Assembly (NCBI GenBank): GCA_029721435.1
Contig: CM056592.1
Coordinates: forward strand, 32,499,611-32,563,610
Length of the DNA: 64,000 nucleotides
Direction of reading: 5' to 3'
Source of the DNA: Gymnothorax reevesii
Lineage: Eukaryota > Chordata > Actinopteri > Anguilliformes > Muraenidae
Below are positions 33,970-44,104 of the stretch, in pieces. The notes under the pieces are model-generated. The model did no database searches and was not told the origin of the DNA. It saw only the letters and a program-made list of their open reading frames with translations. The translations under genes were made by a program, and so were the position numbers. Each line of letters begins with the position of its first letter. Position 1 is the stretch's first letter.

Positions 33970-34960
33970 TGCTATATATGTAGGGGCAAAAAATGATTTG
34001 GGAGAACTAAACGAACCATATATTCAATTGGTATTTTTAATCCTCGGTACAAATCCTTTTCAATCACTGATTGCTTGACGTTTGAAACATTGACATCAGT
34101 AGATAGATGCTGGGCCTCTTCCTCGGTGGTGCTCTATGAGGTTCTCGCTCCCGAAATCTTCAGTTCCTGCTTCATCTGAAGGGTTTTTCCCTCAGTTTTG
34201 ACTTCAGCAGTGAACACAAGCTCAGCTGGATGCAGATCAGGTGATTGACTGCGGTATTGAAGAACATTCCACTGCTTTCCTTATAAAAGTGTTGGGCTGC
34301 TCTCTGTTGTCCATCTGCAATGTGAAGCACTGTCCAATTCATTTTGAAACACTTGGCTATATTTGCGTGGATAATACAGGCCAGAACAATCCGGAATTTA
34401 TCTTGCTGCTTTTGGCAGGCATCCATGCCCACACATGACCACGCATCACAGATGAGGCTTGCTTTCAATCGTGAACAGCTACATATTATTCTTCTCATCT
34501 GTCCACAGGCTATTTCTCTAAAATGCCACAGGCCTTTAATGATGTCTTTTGCTCTTTTTTTTTTTTTTTTTTGGAATTTTCTTTTTTTGGGGGGCTGGTT
34601 GACAGTTTCTGGCAAACCTTCTGTATTCATTCCGGTGAAGTCCTCTCTTGATTGTTGACGCTGGCCCAGATACACTAAATGGCTGAAGCGTACTCTTGAT
34701 CTGGCTAACTGTTGAGGATTTTTTTTTTTTACGGGATCTTTCTTTTTTTTCTTTTTTTCTTTTTTTTTTTTCCAGTGAGGAGTGTCATTTAGGTCGTGAG
34801 TCGGGAAAAATATGTCACATCTGACCAAACATACAGTTGGTGGATTGATAGTTACATAGTGGAATTTATAGCAAGATCTCTGTTGTGCCTGGAGATGCTG
34901 AATTAAATGATGAGGTTTCATCTGTCAGAATATAGACAGCAGGCACGCATGTAAAGTCCT
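33970..34960 (-). pseudogene. Tc1-like transposase relic
   Basis: On the minus strand this matches the layout of a fish Tc1-like transposase gene. Plus-strand landmarks, which are the reverse of that gene, include CAGTTCCTGCTTCATCTGAA (34164), GATCAGGTGATTGACTGC (34236), AGAACATTCCACTGCTTTCC (34261), TTGTCCATCTGCAATGTGAA (34307), CTTCTCATCTGTCCACAGGC (34492) and GAAGTCCTCTCTTGATTGTT (34636). A frame of 249 codons (34921-34172) crosses most of it but contains lysine runs derived from T tracts, so it is not the original protein. Catalytic residues cannot be placed with confidence. Dead copy. Confidence 0.6.
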
Positions 34961-35345
34961 GTCGACAAAAACCACTGATCATTTCCATGATCATAATATT
35001 CATCCTTACAGCATATATGAACCCCAATTTCATTGAGTTTGGGACGTTGTGTAAAACATGAATAAAAACAGAATACAAGGATTTGGAAATCTCATGAACC
35101 CACATTTTATTCACAATACAGTATAGACAACATATCACGTTAAAAGTGAGACATTTTACCATTTCATGAGAAATATTAGCTGAGTTGGAGTTTGACAGCA
35201 GCAATATATCTCACGAAAGTTGGGACAAGGGCAACAAAAGGCTGGAAAAGTAAGTGGTACTAATAAAAAAACAGCTGGAGAAGCATTTTGCAACTAATTA
35301 GGTTAATTGGCAGCAGGTCAGTAACATGACTGGGTATAAAAAGAG

Positions 35346-36010
35346 CATTTTAGAGAGGCAGAGTCTCTCAGAAGTAAAGATGGGCAGAAGCTCACCGATC
35401 TGTGAAAAACTGGGTCTGAAATTTGTGGAACAGTTTCATAAAAGTTCCTCAATGTAAAATTGCAAAGACTTTGAATGTCCACCATCCACAGCACATAATA
35501 TCATCAAAAGATTCAGAAAACCTGGAGAAATCTCTGTGCGCAAGGGACAAAGCTGAAGGTCATTATTGATGCTCGTGATTTTTGGGCCCTCGGGCGGCAC
35601 TGTATTAAAAACAGGCATGATTCTGCACTGGAATACACTGCATGGGTTTAGGAACACTTCCAGAAATCATTGTCTGTGAACACAGTTCGCTGTGCAATCT
35701 ACAAATGCAAGCTAAAGCTGTATCATCCAAAGAAGAAGCCGAATGTGAACACGATCCAGAAACGCCGCCGTCTTCTCTGGGCCAAAGCTCATTTAAAATG
35801 GACTGAGGCAGAATGGAAAACTGTTCTGTGGTCAGATGAATCAAAATTTGAAGTTCTTTTTGGGAACCACAGACGCCGTTTTGTGCAGACTGAAGAGGTG
35901 AGGGACCATCCAGTGTGTTAACAGTTCAAAAGCCTACATCTCTGATGGTCTGGGGTTGCATTACTACCTATGGCGTGAGCAGCTTACACATCTGGAAAGG
36001 CACTATCAAT
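35346..36010 (+). pseudogene. Tc1-like transposase, N-terminal two thirds, broken
   Basis: The frame 35670-35921 reads NTIQKRRRLLWAKAHLKWT and then WKTVLWSDESKFEVLFGNH, where WSDES holds the first catalytic Asp of the DDE/D triad. Upstream, through stops and shifts, are the paired-type helix-turn-helix equivalents (TTCAGAAAACCTGGAGAAAT, GGGCCCTCGGGCGGCACTG). After 35921 a shift leads to CATCTCTGATGGTCTGGGGT, the block before the second Asp, and then the reading breaks at 36020. Stops, shifts and loss of the second Asp and the Glu mean no active enzyme. Confidence 0.75.
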
Positions 36011-36021
36011 GCAGAATCTAT

Positions 36022-36300
36022 ATTATAATAGCCGAGTGGCCTCTGTGTGCGTGCGTGCGTGCATGCGTGTCCGGCCACTCAGTGCCAGATTCCACCGAGC
36101 GCGTAGCAGCATAGTGTGAGCGCCACTATTTTGCCCCGTTTTGCAGGTAATTGTGTCCGACCAATCAGTGCTACACTCCTCCGGGCACGTATCAGTGTTA
36201 GATTCAATCGGGCAAGTATCTGCAGCATATCGGGAGCAACGCTGTTTGGCTGTGTCTAGCAGTGTCCGGCTAATCAGTGCTAGATTCCACCGGGCGCAAA
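36022..36300. repeat. Satellite-like filler inside the Tc1 element
   Basis: Three related units begin with GTCCGGCCACTCAGTGCCAG (36069), GTCCGACCAATCAGTGCTAC (36156) and GTCCGGCTAATCAGTGCTAG (36264), each followed by a variant of ATTCCACCGGGCGC. Spacing is about 85-110 bp. A GTGC run (GTGTGCGTGCGTGCGTGC) lies at the left edge. The block occupies the place of the missing transposase centre. Confidence 0.65.
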
Positions 36301-36469
36301 CCTTTGGCGGATCATAAAATGGAAAGTCTGACAAAGAAGACCCAAGACTGTTGAACAACTAGAATCCTATATCTGACAAGAGTGGGTCAACATTCCTCTC
36401 CAAAAACTCCAGCAACTGGTCTCCTTACTCCCAACGTCCCAACTTAACTGGAATTGGGGTTTGTACTCA

Positions 36470-37795
36470 CTGTTCACGCTTGACACTTTGATTTCTCTTA
36501 GGTATTATTATAGTGATACTTTCCAGCCATTTTTCCAGACATTTCTCTTCCTACAGTTTGCAAAATTTTGACACAAAACCATCTATCTCATTTCCATTTT
36601 TGCTCCATAAAGAGGGCCTGTTGAATGATTTTCGAATCTCACAGCTGTAATGCCATCGTTCACCTAATTCAGTAGAGATATTGCTGAAAGTGTCTTTTCT
36701 AACAATTAGACAATTGGGTCATCGTACAATTACTACTCTGAAAACCCCCGCCTTATTGTCTTAAATGTTGTGAATGTTGAACACAGTCATACACCTGAGT
36801 GAATTAGCATTTTCCCGCTTGTCGTTCAAATGACTGTCCCAATTGGCTTGCGGGTCTGAAGGAAGGGATGATAGATTATTTAAAAAATCTCCATCAAAAT
36901 CCCTGGAATTCCCCACTGCAGAAGTGGCACGAAAGGTTTGCTCTGGAGTGAAAGACCCTGCAGCTGCGGGATCTCGCTCTAAAGCCTGTGAGAGCCTGAA
37001 GTGCTCTGCGGTTTCTCTCCAGTCATTAGCCAATTTGTCTTGCTGTGTGGTCTCTTTAGCAGTTATTTTACTTAAGCAAGTGCAGTTAGTGCTTAAACAC
37101 AAAATACCCCGTTTGAAAAAACACTGCCCCCCTTCAGCAAATTAGCTCAAAATTCCTGCTTTACCTGTCATGATCTGTTGCAAGTCATGCAGAAGGAAAT
37201 CACCAAGACAAAACACATGCACTCAAGTTCTCAGTGTTTACCTTTGTCACATATTGTCTCGTTGCTGTAGAGATGTTGCCAGCAGACAGCGAAAAAATAA
37301 CTCAAATATTAAGACAGACCTCGGTAATGCGCCGTAACTTAAACTTAGATCAAGCAGTACTTAAAGCATTTCAAACCAGAACAAAGATGTTATCGGGGCG
37401 CTCGTGATTGTATTACTATGGGTGGAGGACCCTCATTTTCAGGAGGCCCTGTTGGGCAGCGGATTGAGATTGTGTGACCATTGAGGTCATTCTTTGTGAC
37501 ACGCTGTGTTATTATGCTGGATGTAGTCATGTAGAAGACCTTGCTGTGGTTATCATTACTACAGCCACTGGAGGGCATCTGTTACTGACATGTAAATATG
37601 TCATTAACATCATCAACCAATGATAACAACCAACTCAACCCACCAGCAGGTACAGTTGGGCCTAACACTTCGTACCTATGAGGCTGATGACGCATGACAA
37701 TGCCCATTCGGTGGGCTGATAACCGTGAAATCAGCCGATCTGAAGGTTGCCGAACTCGTGGTGGTCTCCTGATGCCGTAACTCATCCACTTCAAG
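36470..37795. other. No gene recognised
   Basis: The 100-codon plus-strand frame at 36843-37145 overlaps a 113-codon minus-strand frame; neither shows a domain. Nothing else supported. Confidence 0.35.
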
Positions 37796-37799
37796 GTTC

Positions 37800-38125
37800 A
37801 AGGTTTAATGCGATCAGAACTGCTCTTCTGCGCATTTGCCTACAGAATTGCGGCTCAGTGGATGCTGTGGTTTTCCATGCCGATCCCTGTAAACACTACA
37901 GATCGCTGTGCATGAGGCTCCGAGGAGATCGGGGGTTTCTGAGATACTCAAACCGCCGCATCTAATGCTAAAGACTTTTTTTCTGCATACAGGTGTTTGA
38001 TCTGAGCGCAACTGAACCTCTTGACCATGCATGGATGCTTTGGCATTGAGATGCTGCCGCACTATTGGCTGATTACATATTTACACAAACAAGTAGTTGT
38101 ACAGGTCTACATATATAAGTGGCCT
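37800..38125 (+). repeat. Dispersed fish repeat remnant
   Basis: CTCTTGACCATGCATGGATG, ATGCTGCCGCACTATTGGCT, GATTACATATTTACACAAAC and GTTGTACAGGTCTACATATA match, in order, a very common fish repeat that normally ends with a 'GTACAGGTGTTCCTAATAAA'-type tail. Recognised from memory; superfamily not assigned. Confidence 0.45.
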
Positions 38126-38439
38126 CTGAATGTATGATTATGTTGCTGGATATTTTTTCTGAGCCGAGTTGGCGAAAGCTGTTTTGCCAGTTCATTCCTT
38201 TTGACCTGTTTATAACGCAGTGTCATCTACGGCTGCTGAAATATTACTCTTCATTTCTCTTAATCTTCCCGCCAAATAGCTACACAACTGCATGCCTTCA
38301 TCCATAAGCCTATAAGCCATAGACCTATATGTAAACCGGATAACGTTGTGTTAATATTGTCGAGCAAAAAAGAAGATAAAAATGCTAATGTTAGCCAATG
38401 TTTGCAGGTATTTTTATCTCCTTCAGGAGGTACTGTGAT

Positions 38440-38665
38440 CACTTGCATGCGTGTATTTTTGCTTGTTTGTCAGCAGGATTACCCAAAAACTATTCAACAG
38501 ATTTTATGGGAAGTTTGACTGTATGATTGGGAAAAGGGTGATAAAATTTCCCCATCAGTCCAGATTCAGATCTGGATTCTGCAGCTAATTATACATATGA
38601 TTGTAAATTATAAGAGTTATGTGCTCTCTGAGTGCCCTCTAGTCGCTAATATTTTAGCATGATTG
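38440..38665 (+). repeat. Dispersed fish repeat, copy 2
   Basis: TCACTTGCATGCGTGTATTT, TTGTTTGTCAGCAGGATTAC and CAGATTCAGATCTGGATTCT parallel the copy at 18900-19110. Non-coding. The DNA from 38670 to 39390 shows nothing recognisable. Confidence 0.55.
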
Positions 38666-39398
38666 GTAAGTAGCTTACATGCAAGGACCTACATCATAGT
38701 GACCTGCTCCCTAAGGCCTACCCTTTCATTTTTTGAAGAATTATGGCGAGCAAGGCATAGGTATTTATGAACATCCTTTGGCCTTAGCGTGGAGCTGGAC
38801 TGCTTCCAAAAAAATGTAACTTACAATGCCCGTATGATAAATTGAGGCGCATGGGAGATCTGTCAGTCAATGCAGTTAGAAAATCGTTAAGAGGATACCT
38901 GGAGTATACACAATACTTTCAGGCCCTGCACTCGCTGTACGTAAACACCAAAATATAAGTGGGTTGCCATTAAAGAACGCTGGAGAGGTCTGTGTGATAA
39001 GTTCACATGATTTACTGTTGAGGTTTAAGTGTCTGGTTCCCCTCTCCAGCTGCTGTGACCCTCTGGGAGAGGATTTTTTGGAGGTCTGAATTTTGGATTG
39101 CCTGTGTTTTGACCCCTGCCATTCTCAGTTCTTCTCTTGGATCATAAGGTTTGCGGACGTTTGTTGGTCCACGGCTTTGCTTCTTTGTTATTTAGTTCAA
39201 AAGAAATCCTGAGATTCAATCAAAATATACCAAGTCTAATAAATTAAATAAATGTTTCTTTTAAAAAAAAAAAAAACATTCTGGAACCATTTTGTGACTT
39301 TTCCTCTTGTGATGGCTCGACAGTTTTGATTGAATTCAGGGGATTCTTTATTGGGCTGGGTCGAGCAGCGGCCAGGCCTCGATAAACGCGAATATCGC

Positions 39399-39443
39399 CG
39401 AGTGAGTGAGTGAGTGAGTGAGTGAGTGAGTGAGTGAGTGAGT
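39399..39443 (+). repeat. (GAGT)n tetranucleotide microsatellite
   Basis: About eleven perfect GAGT repeats, directly abutting the GATTGG minisatellite. Confidence 0.95.
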
Positions 39444-39454
39444 GATCGATCAAG

Positions 39455-39612
39455 TTCAAAGATTGGCTGGCCGGCGGGGAAGAAGATCAGCGATTGGTCA
39501 GCCAGCGGGGAAGAACTTCAACGATTGGTTGGGCCGCGATTGGCTGGCTGGCTGTCCAGCGATTGGTCGGCTGGCAGGGAAGAACTTCAGCGATTGGTTG
39601 GCTGACTGGTCG
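39455..39612 (+). repeat. Minisatellite of GATTGG (inverted CCAAT) units
   Basis: Six GATTGG words occur in 145 bp, each followed by a variant of GGCTGGC or GTCAGCC, and three of the units carry GGGAAGAA(CTTCAACG). The spacing is about 20 and 40 bp. GATTGG is the reverse of the CCAAT box bound by NF-Y, so the array could bind NF-Y strongly if accessible; that is inference. No gene start was found next to it. Confidence 0.75.
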
Positions 39613-39619
39613 TGGAATC

Positions 39620-41140
39620 AAACACCCCACACGCATTTATGCTTCTGATTATCCCGTCCTACGTTAAACATCCTTCAGTTCAACATGGAAACTAACTTAC
39701 ACGATGTTAGAAAAAATTGATATATACTAGTGCTGTTGAGATGAAGCTTCATGAAGCGTTGAAGCTTTCCAGCCAGATGTGTTGAAGTGTGGTTCATTTC
39801 TTGATGTTTCGAATGCACTGTAGAGACCCCTATTAGTCAATAAAAACACATACGAGTTGTGCTTCCTAGAAAATGGCAGGCAATCATAAGCCTTCATCAC
39901 GAAAGTGGCAGATCAATAAATGCAAAATAAAATGAAGTATTTTGACCACATGTTATGTCATAACGAAACTAAAAGATGCTTTCGGGGACAGGACAGAGGG
40001 CAGTGAATGCGCATGTGAAAAAAAGAGCCTAGAATTTTTGTTCAAAAATAATAAGCGTTTCCTCTAATAATAAAATTAAAAACTATCAAATTAAGGGAAT
40101 TAATTATGTATTGGAAATTATCTGAAAATGTTTGAAAATATGACATCACATAATAGTCAAACAATGTTGGCCTGATAGCCTCACTAAGCAACCTTATTCG
40201 ATGAAATCAAATCAAAGTATTCCCGAACGGAAAACAACTTTCTCTTTCTTGCTGGCTCCATCGCACGCAATGACAAACTCGCACAACGCACAAAATCGCA
40301 AACCGCACTGACAAACTTCAACTACTGACAACAATCCACGAGCTGCAGAAGAGAACTGGGAGATTTTACAGTCGACTGACTGACTGACGTCATTTCGCTG
40401 AGGCAATACAAGCCTCGACACGGCGCTCCGTTCGGAAGTGCTTCACATTTTCGATACAGGCTCCGAAGCCTTGGTATAGACGGTAACAGCAATAATATAT
40501 ACAGTTACTGTGGCTGTAGCTGGACTATTTACGAACACTAAAGTGATCGGCACTATTATGTTTCAGTATTTGGTTGGTTCGCTTGAACGGAAGTGGTTGC
40601 GGTGGCCACTTTCATTGTGGCCAATATAACAGCGACTGTAACCGACACCAATGAAAACAGTACATTTAAGAAAATATATATTGTAAAAGATGGTACCAAG
40701 CTGGATTCGACACCCTGTCATTGAGGTAGCTACTTCTTCACTATGTTGTTGTACTACGCCAATGTAATACAACCAGCCTACTGGAATCCAGACTAGCAAA
40801 AGGCTGCAATAATCAGACAAATGCACTGTTAAATTAAAACACTTTTATGTACATAAACAATGTTCACAATGTGCAATTTTTGATGCCAGTTAATGTTTCT
40901 TGGTGGTATTGGTCGCCTTTTTATAAAAATTGATGTATATTTTCTTCTAATGGGCAGCAAAAGGTGGATTAAATATTAATATAGCGGATGCATATGCTGC
41001 ACTTGCCCCAGATGGCATCCGGGTCGTTTAAAAAATTCCATTCGATTATGTTGCATTACAGGCACAATCCGACAATTATTAGGCTAATCTTCTTTCGCGC
41101 TAGATTGTTTCGGTTTGTTTCAGTCCTCCATGCTTGAATT
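39620..41140. other. No gene recognised
   Basis: The stretch 39725-40475 may be an old DNA transposon (GAGATGAAGCTTCATGAAGC near its start, GGCTCCGAAGCCTTGGTATA near its end), but its terminal repeats were not confirmed. The remainder shows no gene. Confidence 0.35.
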
Positions 41141-41142
41141 CT

Positions 41143-41427
41143 CTGGTACCGGTTGCGATTTCCGTAGAGATAGAGGAATGTAGCCTAACACATCGTACCA
41201 ATCTAGAGTGAAATAATCATAATAGTGGTTGGAATGTGTTTCTCAATTTCCCTTTTCAATCTCACAACCGATATGACCGTTAACAAGCTTAGAGGACAGT
41301 ATTGGTTGCCAGAATGAAAAGGGAAGTTAAAAACACGTTCCAACCATTGTTAACATTCTTTCATGATAGATTGGTATGATAAGTTACATTCCCTTATCTC
41401 CCTTTCGAATTTTGCAGCCGGTACCAG
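41143..41427. mobile_element. Near-complete hairpin (foldback) element
   Basis: The left half, from CTGGTACCGGTTGCGA through ACCAATCTAGAGTGAAA, GGTTGGAATGTGTTTCTC and CCCTTTTCAATCTCACAACC, is repeated on the other strand by the right half, which ends in GCAGCCGGTACCAG. Arms are about 130 bp and the loop only about 20 bp (GTTAACAAGCTTAGAGGACA). Identity by eye is around 75-80%. No coding frame. Fits a foldback MITE. Confidence 0.75.
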
Positions 41428-41429
41428 GA

Positions 41430-43615
41430 TTATTTCCTTAATCTTTCTATATGAGAGAAATCGGGTACAAGGAAGGGACTTGGGATACATTATCATAAAG
41501 AGGTGTACATGTACTTCGTTACATCATTTAAGTAGTTTTTTTTTTTTTTTTTTTTTTGAGGATGTGTACTTTACTTGAGTTTTTTTTTTTTTTAACCGGG
41601 ACTTTTACTGACTACATTTAAAAGATAAAAAGTCTACTTTCACACTGGCGACTTCGCTACAAATTAAAATATCGACGTATTTCTTCATTTAAGGATTATC
41701 TGGATTTGGCGTGCTTGAAAAGAACAACGGAGCTTGGCAGGGTATCTTTGTGCAGATGTGTCTGCCAGCGGACATAGAGCTGCACATCTATCCAGGCAGT
41801 TACAATATTCTTTCACTAGATGGAACACCAGGATCACTTATTGTATATTCACAAGCAAGCTGAGCTTGCGGTTTAGAATATGGACAAGTTTACACCAATC
41901 CATGTTTTTCAGGAGTTACCTGAATAAAACTCCTCAGCAAAGCCTAATTTGCAAACTGCTCAATATACTTGACCATAGTGTCTATCCAGCAGTTAAAATA
42001 AAATTATCTCTTGCAACAGAAATAATCATTGTCCTCTGCATCAACCACTTCAGATACAGTGAGCCAATGGTCTCCCAATTAGTAGTTAAGAAAAATCAGT
42101 TTTCTGAAGCAAAATTTCGACATGGTATTGATACTATGTAATTCTACTATTAATTATAGTCAATTATATTGGTTTCTAAACCGCCAGTAAACTATTCAAA
42201 TGTATAGCATACTTTTCATATGTTCTCCTTACTCAAGACCCCATCCCCCCTACCCCCACTCCCTCACACACTCATTCACATACTCTCACTCACACCCCCA
42301 CTCTGGCACACTCCCACACTGTCACTCTCCCACTCCCTTGCACTCTCCCCACCCATTTTGTAAGTAATTTATCAGCTCCAGCTCATCACTAAACTTGCAC
42401 TTCATATAATTCTGTGAGCTTTGCCTTATTTAGCACCCTTTTCCTGGGCCCACATTCTTATACAGCACTTAGCAGCCCAGGCATATACTAGGTTGCACCT
42501 AGTCTTGTTATAATATTGTGCTGGAGTGATTCAGAGGGCTAGTCCTCACTCACATTGAATGGAGTTTTTTATTTTTTTTTTTGAAAAATTGATGATTTTA
42601 ATTGACTCCAGAGGTAAGTTTCCACCATCTTTACCAAGTTACTGTAGTCCTGCAATGCTGACTGTCACTTCATCGAGGCTGCCAGAACTTCCAACGTTTC
42701 CATCTCTATTCCACTCAAAGCCCATGTGCACGTCATGCTGTATCGCCCTGCTGACGTGCATTAGCTGATAAACTGAGTGGCCTAAGATATTTAGTAATAT
42801 CAAATTCATTACTTTAACATCCATTCTTTGGTAAAGGGGTAAAAAAAACCTTGCTTGTCCTTCCAGCTTTTAGTGTTGATTGAATCTCATCTCCTGGGTC
42901 TCATATTTGTGCAAAACTCCATTTCACCACCGACAGGGAGCTTTCCATTGCTTCAACCTCGATGCGAAAATCTGTAATTTTTCTTTCAGTCTTTGAGAAT
43001 TAGGTATCCATGTGTGGTCTCTGGTAGAAGCAAAGGTTTGTAATAATTATCCAAACTGGTACAGTTATTCAATAAGAATATGCAAAGTATTAAATTTTTC
43101 TCAGGGGGAAAAAAAATCGTTATTATAGATTGCCATGAAAAGGTATGTCAAAGCCAAATCAAGAGACATATTAAAAACCAAAAAGCCAATCAGGAAATGA
43201 AACATGGTTACTCAAACTGACACAGGAAAAAAGACAGAATCAAAAACAACCCAAATCCTAGCCGGCTCAGAAGTCAGAACCTGCTTGTGTTGTAAGATAC
43301 AGGGGAACTGGTTTGACAAACTCACACTGGGCTGAACAGAAATAGGGGAACATAAAGGGAAGCTAAGAGCCCGATTACATAGGGTGCAGGTGTGTGGAGC
43401 GGAGGAATGCGCAGGGAGGTGTGGCTACAAATGAGGAACAATCAAACCATTAAATAATGAACGAAGGGATGCAGGTGTGGCGGTGCAAACAGGTGGTATG
43501 TGTTAGTTGGCTGGAAAATACAAGAATAATACATAGAATTGTGAAAATGAAACGAATAACCATGAAAAATAATGAATACACGTATAAATATACAGATAAA
43601 ACAGAACTGGACAGA
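41430..43615. other. Low-complexity and unassigned DNA
   Basis: Poly-T tracts at 41538-41558 and 41580-41593 and a pyrimidine-rich CACTC/CCCAC tract at 42234-42357. ORF 41734-42141 (135 codons) has no recognisable domain. No gene called. Confidence 0.4.
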
Positions 43616-43619
43616 TTCA

Positions 43620-44100
43620 GACCCTGACAGTCAGCCGTGCACCATACGTCATGGGACTCCTACCTTGTTCGTCTTTCGTCTCATCTGTCCACGGAATATT
43701 ATTCCAAAGAGCTTGAGGAACATAAAGCTGTTTTTTTTTTTTTTTTTGTTCTTGGGGATAGCAATGGTTTTCACCTTGACACTATCCAATGGACGCCATT
43801 TTTTCACAGCCTTTCTCAGTCCCCAGAAGTTTGCCTGGGCTGTTTTATTACTTCCTGGATGTGCGCTTGGAGATATTTCGGTAGGCTGTCCTCTCCTGGC
43901 GGGATTCACCACTGTTCCACGTTTTCCTCATTTGGAGATAATGACTATTTCTGTGGTTCACTGGAGTCCCAGAGCCTGAGAAATGATTGTGCAACCCCTT
44001 CCTGACTGATTTTTTCCAATAATTTTCTGTATTGTCTCTTCAGAATGTACCTTTATTGTGGTATAATTCACTGGTTGTTGGAACCTCTTGGCCATCGTCA
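43620..44100 (-). pseudogene. Tc1-like transposase relic
   Basis: On the minus strand the frame 43912-43649 starts VNPARRGQPTEISPSA, the linker between the two helix-turn-helix parts of a Tc1-like transposase, and continues to LFGIIFRGQMRRKTNKVGVP, which matches the 'FWENVLWTDETK' region read through degenerate sequence. Upstream on the same strand, across a stop, lies SQALGLQ-TTEIVI, the preceding helix-turn-helix. A T tract at 43732-43748 has disrupted the frame. Truncated and inactive. The lineage differs from the other Tc1 relics in this window. Confidence 0.7.
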
Positions 44101-44104
44101 CATT

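Larger units (their letters stand above)
35039..36463 (+). mobile_element. Tc1-like transposon with interrupted transposase
   Basis: Left end GAACCCCAATTTCATTGAGT and right end CTTAACTGGAATTGGGGTTT are inverted repeats; a second internal copy of the AAAGTTGGGACA box is at 35215. TIR spacing fits the double-box TIRs of many Tc1-like elements. The transposase starts near 35380 (AAGATGGGCAGAAGCTCACC) and its downstream end is recognisable at 36330-36420 (GACAAAGAAGACCCAAGACT, CTCCAGCAACTGGTCTCC). The middle, with the later catalytic residues, is missing and replaced by about 280 bp of other DNA (36022-36300). Non-autonomous. Confidence 0.8.

Noticed and set aside
34172..34921. 249-codon minus-strand ORF as an intact protein
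   Set aside because: Lysine runs come from T tracts, and the Tc1 transposase similarity changes frame inside it. It is a decayed relic.
35670..35921. Functional Tc1 transposase
   Set aside because: Only the first catalytic Asp is present; the rest of the DDE domain is missing or replaced.
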